A stretch of 7,440 bases of DNA from JAZLIL01 sp045617405 (GTDB lineage Bacteria; Bacillota; Clostridia; Lachnospirales; Lachnospiraceae): contig JAZLIL010000213.1 of the NCBI GenBank assembly GCA_045617405.1, positions 1 to 7,440 of the forward strand. The letters run 5' to 3'. Shown one piece after another: positions 1 through 4,514 of the stretch. The position numbers and the translations under genes are program-made. Position 1 is the first letter of the stretch, and every line of letters begins with the position of its first letter. The notes below the pieces were generated by a model. The model was not told the DNA's origin. It did not search any database and worked only from the letters and a program-made list of their open reading frames with translations.

Positions 1-48
1 AACGGCGGTAACAACGGTGGAAGCAACGGTGGAAGCAACAATGGCGGT
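1..48 (+). repeat. 12-bp coding repeat (Asn-Gly-Gly-Ser/Asn linker)
   Basis: Four successive 12-base units encode NGGN, NGGS, NGGS and NNGG. The second and third units are identical at the DNA level (AACGGTGGAAGC). This is a flexible linker within the surface-protein gene. It probably continues upstream of the window, and its copy number is likely to vary between strains. Confidence 0.6.
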
Positions 49-480
49 TCTTCTGATGATACGCCTTTAGTGACAGATGATGCAGCCAAAAAGGATAAAG
101 AATCCGAAGATACTGCAGGAAAGACAGATGCAGGCGGAAGCGACAGCATCACATCAGAGGAAGCAAAGAAGAAGGTCGGTGACAAGCTTGATAAGAAGTT
201 TGCCGCAACAGTCGACGAGACCGGTGTCTCATTGAAATGGGGCAAGGTAAAGAAGGCTGACGGCTACATTATCATGGCCGGTTTCGGAAAGAATTCTTTA
301 ATGAAGGCAGGAGCTGTGAAAGGCTCCGCTAACAGGAAATTCAGATTTGAGCTGATTGGCGGTAATGCTTTAGGCTCTTTTAAGAAGATTAAGCTTCGTG
401 TTAAGGCCTACAAGATAGTTGACGGCAAGAAGGTTATCCTTGGAAAGAGCAGTGTTTGCAAGGTACAAGCAATTAATTGA
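1..480 (+). CDS. C-terminal part of a secreted/surface protein with an FnIII-like domain (5' end outside window)
   Basis: The frame is open from base 1, so the gene starts upstream; the GTG at 70 is an internal Val codon, not a convincing start. The visible 159 residues begin with a low-complexity Asn-Gly-Gly-Ser linker (residues 1-18), followed by a highly charged Asp/Lys/Glu segment (about 19-60). A beta-rich domain runs from about 64 to the end, with LKWGKVKKADGY and KLRVKAYK motifs. Those motifs resemble fibronectin type III modules in Clostridia surface proteins (W in strand B, a Y in strand C, and an RVKAY strand). The linker-plus-module layout suggests an exported protein whose N-terminal part, signal peptide and function cannot be seen. 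No sorting motif or membrane anchor follows the module. It ends with TGA at 478-480, and the next promoter starts only about 10 bases later, with no clear terminator between. The FnIII call is by eye and could be another Ig-like fold. Confidence 0.75.
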   Translation, partial: NGGNNGGSNGGSNNGGSSDDTPLVTDDAAKKDKESEDTAGKTDAGGSDSITSEEAKKKVGDKLDKKFAATVDETGVSLKWGKVKKADGYIIMAGFGKNSLMKAGAVKGSANRKFRFELIGGNALGSFKKIKLRVKAYKIVDGKKVILGKSSVCKVQAIN

Positions 481-489
481 GTTTTGGTA

Positions 490-517
490 TTGACGTAACA
501 GTTTTTTATGTTATAAT
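490..517 (+). promoter_or_regulatory. Sigma-A-type promoter for rpsU
   Basis: TTGACG at 490-495 (five of six to the -35 consensus) and a perfect TATAAT at 512-517 are separated by 16 bases. The predicted transcription start is near 523-526, giving an rpsU leader of roughly 70 bases. It is the strongest promoter-like sequence in the window, as expected for a ribosomal protein gene. It lies directly after the stop codon of the surface-protein gene. Confidence 0.8.
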
Positions 518-522
518 TCATC

Positions 523-562
523 TTGTGCTATGCAAAATAACCCTTAAAGTTGTTACGCACAA
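523..562 (+). promoter_or_regulatory. Possible leader hairpin in the rpsU 5' untranslated region
   Basis: TTGTGC at 523-528 is exactly complementary to GCACAA at 557-562, enclosing a 28-base AT-rich loop. The stem would sit at the very 5' end of the transcript predicted from the promoter at 490-517. The loop carries CCCTT (541-545), which could instead pair with AAGGG (575-579) of the ribosome binding site. The stem is short and the loop large, so this is only a candidate structure. Confidence 0.25.
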
Positions 563-574
563 TTCTGCAACCGG

Positions 575-588
575 AAGGGGGTAGGTGA
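575..588 (+). promoter_or_regulatory. Purine-rich ribosome binding site of rpsU
   Basis: AAGGGGGTAGGTGA contains two overlapping Shine-Dalgarno-like cores, AAGGGGG and AGGTGA. The second ends four bases before the ATG at 593. It is much stronger than the binding sites of the downstream genes and fixes the rpsU start. Confidence 0.65.
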
Positions 589-592
589 GAAA

Positions 593-769
593 ATGTCAAG
601 CGTTCAGGTAAAAGAGAATGAGTCTTTAGACAGCGCTCTTCGCAGATTCAAGAGAAACTGCGCTAAGGCAGGTATCCAGCAGGAGATCCGCAAGAGAGAG
701 CATTACGAGAAGCCGAGCGTAAAGCGTAAGAAGAAGTCTGAAGCAGCTCGCAAGAGAAAATTTAAGTAA
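593..769 (+). CDS. rpsU: 30S ribosomal protein bS21
   Basis: This 58-residue protein is very basic and of normal length for bS21 of Firmicutes. Recognisable features are the N-terminal strand SSVQVKENESLDSALRRFKRNCAKAGIQQEIRKREHYEKPS (family consensus V.V.ENE.ld.ALRRFKR..ak.G...E.rkRe.YEKPS) and a Lys/Arg-rich tail ending in RKRKFK. bS21 is a late-assembling small-subunit protein near the anti-Shine-Dalgarno end of 16S rRNA and supports initiation. The gene has its own promoter, a strong binding site and a terminator, so it appears monocistronic. In many Firmicutes rpsU lies a few genes from yqeY, phoH, pgpH and ybeY, which fits the genes to the right. The short length means simple ORF cut-offs would miss it. 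Confidence 0.96.
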   Translation: MSSVQVKENESLDSALRRFKRNCAKAGIQQEIRKREHYEKPSVKRKKKSEAARKRKFK

Positions 770-779
770 TAAGATGATC

Positions 780-812
780 AAGGGCATCGTTTTTTCGATG
801 CCCTTTTTGTTT
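780..812 (+). terminator. Intrinsic terminator of rpsU
   Basis: A 10-bp perfect stem (AAGGGCATCG at 780-789 with CGATGCCCTT at 796-805) encloses a six-T loop and runs into a T-rich tract (TTTTTGTTTTT region). It starts 11 bases after the rpsU stop codon and is a textbook Rho-independent terminator. It separates rpsU from the operon that begins at 1047. Confidence 0.92.
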
Positions 813-817
813 TTGGG

Positions 818-855
818 ATAATCAAACCGGAATAATCAAACCGGGATAATCAAAC
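818..855. repeat. 14-bp tandem repeat downstream of the rpsU terminator
   Basis: The unit ATAATCAAACCGG plus A or G occurs at 818-831 and 832-845, with a third partial copy (ATAATCAAAC) at 846-855. The two full copies differ only at their last base. The function is unknown; it could be slippage-generated spacer or a protein-binding array. Confidence 0.75.
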
Positions 856-873
856 AAACCCCGTACCTCGTAA

Positions 874-886
874 GGCACGAAGTGCC
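874..886 (+). other. Small hairpin in the intergenic region
   Basis: GGCAC (874-878), GAA loop, GTGCC (882-886), followed by ACTTTTA. The stem is only 5 bp with a three-base loop, and the T run is broken. It is at best a weak secondary terminator or a remnant of an intergenic element. Confidence 0.25.
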
Positions 887-927
887 ACTTTTATATGAGC
901 AGGCAGCAAATCGGATTGCGAATTGCA

Positions 928-941
928 TTGACTTGCGTCAA
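928..941. promoter_or_regulatory. Short dyad upstream of the operon promoter
   Basis: TTGAC (928-932) and GTCAA (937-941) form an exact 5-bp inverted repeat with a four-base centre. It lies about 50 bases upstream of the -10 element at 992-997, a place where a regulator could bind. A 5-bp dyad can easily arise by chance, so this is a weak candidate operator. Confidence 0.2.
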
Positions 942-968
942 GGCTGACATGCTTTTCTAATTTTCTGC

Positions 969-997
969 TTTTTATTGCCGGTCGCTTATGCTATAAT
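969..997 (+). promoter_or_regulatory. Extended -10 promoter for the 1047-6134+ operon
   Basis: A perfect TATAAT at 992-997 is preceded by TG at 989-990 with one base between, which is the extended -10 arrangement. At a 17-base spacing the -35 position (969-974) reads TTTTTA, which is poor, and an extended -10 often compensates for this. The predicted start is near 1003-1005, giving a leader of about 43 bases before the ATG at 1047. No other promoter of this quality is seen before the later genes. Confidence 0.65.
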
Positions 998-1046
998 ATA
1001 TTTGTATGCGTATGCACAAAACTGATCATATCGGAGTTCCCTTTAT

Positions 1047-2519
1047 ATGAATGACAAGCATAGTGCAGCGGGCGGTTTCAGCCTGTTTGCAAGATATACA
1101 CTTATACTTTCAATTGTAGTTGCAGCGGTTTTTTCAGTAATGTTCGGATGTGAGCCTGCGAGGTTTATTATGGCTCTTGTGGTTGTACTTTTTCTCGACA
1201 CGGTTTTTCTGATCTATTCGTTTATTTGCAGAGATTCACTCTTTGTAAAGGCGGGTAATTACATACTTGTATCGGCCTGTTATCTGATCGGTGTCGGTCT
1301 TACGTTTATTTACGGTGTTTTTTTAAGCGTACCTGTTTTTATCGTTATTCCGTGTATCGCTGTTATTTTTACAAATGCAGGGATAGGAATTGTGTCACAG
1401 GCGATTCTCATGTCGCTTTTTGCTTTCCTTCACGGCGGGATAAACCTTGAAATTGCAGAGATTTTTGTCATCGGAGTTTTTCTTTGTCTGATGATTACAC
1501 TGGCGGGGAGTGTCCCGTCTCTGATTGTGTCAATTGTTCTCTGTCCGGTTCTCGACCTTTGCGTAAGATGTGCGCTTAACGGTTTCAACCTTGATGAAGC
1601 TTTGTCCTTTGATTTTTATATCATGGCGGCGGCCGACTTAGTCATTCTTTTGACTGCATTCATTTGTCACAGATTTTTGCTCAAGGATTTGTCAGTAAGT
1701 TCGTACCGTGATTTTGTGTTTGACCTTGATGGCGCAAAGGAGTCACAGCATGACGTTGTACCGGAGGCGGCTACAGCAGCAGAATCTGAAAGCAGCGGAT
1801 TTTTGCCCGGAAACGCCGGAAGCGGACATGATGATTTGGAAAAGAGCGAGGTCGACTTTGATCTTGAGGGATTTGCTGCGGTAAATCAGGAGAAGAAGAT
1901 GACCGCTAATGATGTGCTTTCGGATGTTTCGGTAATTCACGCTGAAGAGCCGGACCTTGCGAAAAGCAGGGAAGATGCCGGAACCTTTGATGTTTCAGAG
2001 CTTATTTCAAATTATGAAATAAGCATCGGTGCATGCATCAGTGAAGATTTTCCCTATGTAAAGCTTTTAAGAGGGGAACATCCGAAGCTTTACAGGCACT
2101 GCATTGAGGTCGCAGAGTATGCTTCCTATGCAGCAGATTTAATCGGATGCGACAAGACACTTGCTTACGCCTACGGGCTCTATCACGAGGTCAAGCGTGT
2201 TCATGCGATTGAGGATGAGCTTTACAGCTGCCTTTTTGAAAATTACCATCTTCCGCACCTGTTTTTAAAGTCACTTGTTGATTATTCAGAGAAGCGGAAG
2301 ATGCCGATGCTGCGTGAGGTCGGTATTGCTGCGCTTGCTGATGATGTTTTGACCATGAGAAACTACCTTCTTGCAAGAAATGAGGAGATAAACGGTGAGA
2401 AGGTTGTGGCAAATGTTATCAGAGTCAGAAAAAACCAGAAGCTTATCGAATACTGCGGTCTCTCCGAGACTGAACTTGAAATAGTATCCGAGTATCTGAG
2501 ACAGATACTATTAGTATAG
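1047..2519 (+). CDS. PgpH-like membrane protein with a degenerate HD domain
   Basis: 490 residues, starting at ATG 1047 with GGAG at 1033-1036. About seven hydrophobic segments (roughly 13-34, 37-61, 69-91, 93-111, 112-131, 138-166, 189-211) are followed by an acidic, low-complexity linker (about 213-330) and a C-terminal helical domain (about 332-445). That domain follows the HD domain of PgpH (YqfF, 7TM-HD c-di-AMP phosphodiesterase): LLRGEHPKLYRH, then VAEYASYAADLIGCDKTLAYAYGLYHEVKR, then GIAALADDVLTM. The position directly before ybeY, where pgpH usually sits, supports the relationship. Differences are clear: the large extracellular 7TMR-HDED domain is absent, and the HD-G-K signature reads H380-E381-V-K-R. 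The HH pair appears replaced by D412-Y413, while H351 and D432 remain. Loss of catalysis is inferred, not shown; it may bind c-di-AMP or act as a sensor. Another HD-family origin is possible. Confidence 0.68.
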   Translation: MNDKHSAAGGFSLFARYTLILSIVVAAVFSVMFGCEPARFIMALVVVLFLDTVFLIYSFICRDSLFVKAGNYILVSACYLIGVGLTFIYGVFLSVPVFIVIPCIAVIFTNAGIGIVSQAILMSLFAFLHGGINLEIAEIFVIGVFLCLMITLAGSVPSLIVSIVLCPVLDLCVRCALNGFNLDEALSFDFYIMAAADLVILLTAFICHRFLLKDLSVSSYRDFVFDLDGAKESQHDVVPEAATAAESESSGFLPGNAGSGHDDLEKSEVDFDLEGFAAVNQEKKMTANDVLSDVSVIHAEEPDLAKSREDAGTFDVSELISNYEISIGACISEDFPYVKLLRGEHPKLYRHCIEVAEYASYAADLIGCDKTLAYAYGLYHEVKRVHAIEDELYSCLFENYHLPHLFLKSLVDYSEKRKMPMLREVGIAALADDVLTMRNYLLARNEEINGEKVVANVIRVRKNQKLIEYCGLSETELEIVSEYLRQILLV

Positions 2520-2702
2520 CATTTGCCGGACTGAATGATTTCAGATACTATGAGTATAGCGTTTGCCGGACGGATTGATTACAGATGCTATGAGTATAGC
2601 ATTTGCCGGACTGATTGATTAAAGATACTATGATGACAGCATATATCGGATTGATAGATTAAAGATACTCTGATAACAAGGTATAAACGGATTATTTGAA
2701 AC
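2503..2702. repeat. Five-unit 40-bp tandem repeat spanning the end of the HD-like gene and the gap to ybeY
   Basis: Contiguous 40-base units begin at 2503, 2543, 2583, 2623 and 2663. By eye, units 1/2 match at 35 of 40 positions, 2/3 at 36 and 3/4 at 31; unit 5 keeps mainly its start (AGATACTCTGATAACA). The core is AGATACTATGAGTATAGC, then TTTGCCGGACTGATTGATT. Units 1 and 2 contain the dyad ATACT-3 bases-AGTAT; unit 3 has one changed base in it, and units 4-5 lose it. Unit 1 overlaps the last codons and the stop (2517-2519) of the HD-like gene. With a 40-base period the array cannot encode a continuous repeat protein. There are no spacers between units, so it is not a CRISPR. The array fills nearly all of the 225-base gap before ybeY. 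Confidence 0.9.
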
Positions 2703-2744
2703 AAGTTTAAATAGTATTGTGTACAAAGAAAGCAAAGAAAAAAT

Positions 2745-3242
2745 ATGACACTGATATTTGAAAAGGAAGTTGAGACTAATTTTGATTTTAATGAGGAAGA
2801 GCTGGCGAAGGAAATATTAGACAGGTTTCTCGATTACATAGGCTGCGATTGGGATGTTGAGGCAGGGCTTCTTATCACCGGCAATGAAGCAATCAGGGCT
2901 ATTAACAGTGAGCAGCGAGGCATCGATTCGGCAACCGATGTTTTAAGCTTTCCGATGCTTTCGTACGAAGAGCCGGGAAATCTTTCTTTTATTGATGAGG
3001 AGGACAATGACTGCTTTAACCCTGATTCGGGCGAACTGATGCTCGGTGATATCGTCCTTTCATATGACAGGATTTTGAGCCAGGCAGAGGAGTTTGGGCA
3101 CAGCGTAAAGCGGGAGTACTCTTTTCTTATTGTCCATTCACTTCTTCATCTGTTCGGATTTGACCATATTGAGGAAGATGACAGAGCTGTCATGGAAGAG
3201 AAACAAAGAGAGTTTATGGAGATTCTCGGAATATCAAGATAG
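2745..3242 (+). CDS. ybeY: Endoribonuclease YbeY (rRNA maturation factor)
   Basis: 165 residues, normal for the UPF0054/YbeY family. YbeY is a zinc-dependent, cytoplasmic single-strand RNA endonuclease needed for 16S rRNA 3'-end maturation and ribosome quality control. The zinc-binding signature HSLLHLFGFDH lies at residues 131-141 (ligands H131, H135, H141), matching H-G-x-L-H-L-x-G-Y-D-H with Ser in place of the first Gly. The other family hallmarks are the conserved Arg of SEQRG (R58) followed by the TDVLSFP strand (64-70), and GELMLGDIVLS (96-106). The ATG at 2745 is preceded by an A-rich stretch without a clear Shine-Dalgarno, and no better in-frame start is visible. It lies after the pgpH-like gene, as in many Firmicutes. 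The usual downstream partners (dgkA, cdd, era) are not here and are replaced by envelope genes. Confidence 0.95.
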   Translation: MTLIFEKEVETNFDFNEEELAKEILDRFLDYIGCDWDVEAGLLITGNEAIRAINSEQRGIDSATDVLSFPMLSYEEPGNLSFIDEEDNDCFNPDSGELMLGDIVLSYDRILSQAEEFGHSVKREYSFLIVHSLLHLFGFDHIEEDDRAVMEEKQREFMEILGISR

Positions 3243-3301
3243 TCAGAATATGCCAGATGAAATTCAGTGGATTACAGGAACATCAAAATAGTCAGAATAT
3301 G
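3204..3301. repeat. 49-bp imperfect tandem duplication of the ybeY 3' end
   Basis: Copy 1 (3204-3252) covers the last YbeY codons and stop codon; copy 2 (3253-3301) follows directly. The right-hand 25 bases (3228-3252 and 3277-3301) differ at only two positions and share ATAGTCAGAATATG at their ends; the left part is more diverged. Copy 2 brings a GTG triplet at 3301 next to the following reading frame. It looks like an old duplication that lengthened the spacer between ybeY and the lipoprotein gene. Confidence 0.8.
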
Positions 3302-3304
3302 TGA

Positions 3305-3310
3305 GAGAGG
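3305..3310 (+). promoter_or_regulatory. Shine-Dalgarno that decides the lipoprotein start
   Basis: GAGAGG at 3305-3310 is 8 bases before an in-frame TTG at 3319. The alternative GTG at 3301 lies upstream of this motif and has only the AT-rich duplicated sequence before it. The TTG start is therefore preferred. Confidence 0.55.
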
Positions 3311-3318
3311 TATTTGAT

Positions 3319-4452
3319 TTGTCCGGAAAGATTAAAAAAGTGTTGTTTATTTTCACATTGCTCATTTTGGCAGTTTCACTTTACGGATGCGGTAAGAAGG
3401 CAGCTGAAGAAACACAGCCGGAAGAGGTTTTGGAGCCTGAGCCCACACCGGCACCTGCCCCGACACCCGTTCCGACACCTGTGCCGACCCCGACGCCCGA
3501 ACCGAAACCCGAAAATGTGAGCATCCTGACAGGACTTGAGCTTACTGCCGAAGAGGCATCAAAGAGACCGATAAGCGTTTCGATAAACAACCTCAAGGTT
3601 GCGTCTCCACAGAGCGGTATCGGCGATGCAGGCGTTCTTTGTGAATTTATCACAGAGGCCGGCATTACGAGATTCCTTGCAATCTTTGATAAAATTGATG
3701 AAGAATCGGGGGCTTCTAAGAGACTCGGCTCGGTAAGAAGTGCAAGGCACTATGTTGCGGCTTTTACGACTTTTTTTGACTCGATCTTTATTCATTACGG
3801 TGAAACGACATATGCCGCAAAGAAGATTGACAAGCTGAAAGTAGATGACATCGACGGTATCACGGGCATCGGTGATCAGGTATTTTACCGTGACTCGAGC
3901 ATCAAGGCACCTCACAATGCATTTGCCGATAAAGAGGGCATTGATAAGGGAATTGAAGCCATGAAGTTCCGCACGGAGATCAAAAAGAAGTTCGAGGCAC
4001 CTTACGACTTCGATTTTGAGCCTTCGGAGACAAAGGTTGGCGACAAGCTTCACATTGAACTTCCCTATTCAAGCTACATCACAACCTATTTTGATTACGC
4101 AAATGAGACGGGTGAGTATCTGAAGGGACATTTTGGAACTGAACATGTTGACTATAACACCGGAAAGCAGCTTTCCTTCAAGAACATAATCGTACTTGAT
4201 GTGAAGTATACCCAGAAGGACAAGAACGGGTATATGGATATAAACTTTGCAGAGACAGAGGGAAAAGGATATTACTTCTGTGACGGTAACGTCAGTGAGA
4301 TAAAGTGGTTTGCCGATGAGAACAAGGGAAGACTTGAACTGACAGACGATACAGGCAGGAAGCTTTTACTTAAGCCCGGAAAAGTCTACATCGGGATTTA
4401 TCCCGATTCAAAGGACGATAAGATTGTAATGGCGTCCCAAAAGGAAGAGTAG
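3319..4452 (+). CDS. DUF3048 (YerB-type) lipoprotein
   Basis: 377 residues from TTG 3319 (383 if GTG 3301 is used). The N-terminus is a standard lipoprotein signal: SGKIKK, a hydrophobic stretch, then the lipobox VSLYG-C with the lipidated Cys at residue 30 of the longer form. A Pro-rich spacer of repeated PTP/PVP units (about 45-70) tethers the folded part to the membrane. The body matches the DUF3048 family of B. subtilis YerB: RPISVSINN, ASPQSG, the EAGITRFLAIFD strand and LGSVRSARHYV (about 90-152). A second half (about 245-375) resembles the DUF3048 C-terminal domain, including GKGYYFCDGNVSEIKW. The molecular function of the family is unknown to me. It is expected on the outer face of the membrane, and its placement before a flippase gene hints at an envelope role. 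It follows ybeY without a terminator. Confidence 0.88.
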   Translation: MSGKIKKVLFIFTLLILAVSLYGCGKKAAEETQPEEVLEPEPTPAPAPTPVPTPVPTPTPEPKPENVSILTGLELTAEEASKRPISVSINNLKVASPQSGIGDAGVLCEFITEAGITRFLAIFDKIDEESGASKRLGSVRSARHYVAAFTTFFDSIFIHYGETTYAAKKIDKLKVDDIDGITGIGDQVFYRDSSIKAPHNAFADKEGIDKGIEAMKFRTEIKKKFEAPYDFDFEPSETKVGDKLHIELPYSSYITTYFDYANETGEYLKGHFGTEHVDYNTGKQLSFKNIIVLDVKYTQKDKNGYMDINFAETEGKGYYFCDGNVSEIKWFADENKGRLELTDDTGRKLLLKPGKVYIGIYPDSKDDKIVMASQKEE

Positions 4453-4514
4453 TAATCATTTTTAATGAAATTTTTTATGAAAGATTGTTTAACAAACTAA
4501 GGGCAGGAAGAGGA

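Noticed and set aside
70..480. Separate small gene starting at GTG 70
   Set aside because: The same frame is open to base 1 and encodes a natural Gly/Asn/Ser linker, and there is no Shine-Dalgarno before 70, so it is the tail of a longer gene.
928..961. Second promoter (TTGCGT, 17 bases, TCTAAT)
   Set aside because: The -35 match is only three of six and a far better extended -10 lies just downstream at 989-997.
2503..2702. CRISPR array
   Set aside because: The 40-bp units are contiguous and diverging, with no unique spacers, and no cas gene is present in the window.
3381..3665. Reverse-strand open frame rich in Gly-Val-Gly repeats
   Set aside because: It is the mirror of the Pro-rich PTP spacer and the first DUF3048 segment of the lipoprotein gene, with no start signal and no recognisable domain.
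3559..4053. 164-codon reverse-strand open frame inside the lipoprotein gene
   Set aside because: The opposite strand encodes a clearly recognisable DUF3048 protein; this frame has no family-like motifs or promoter.
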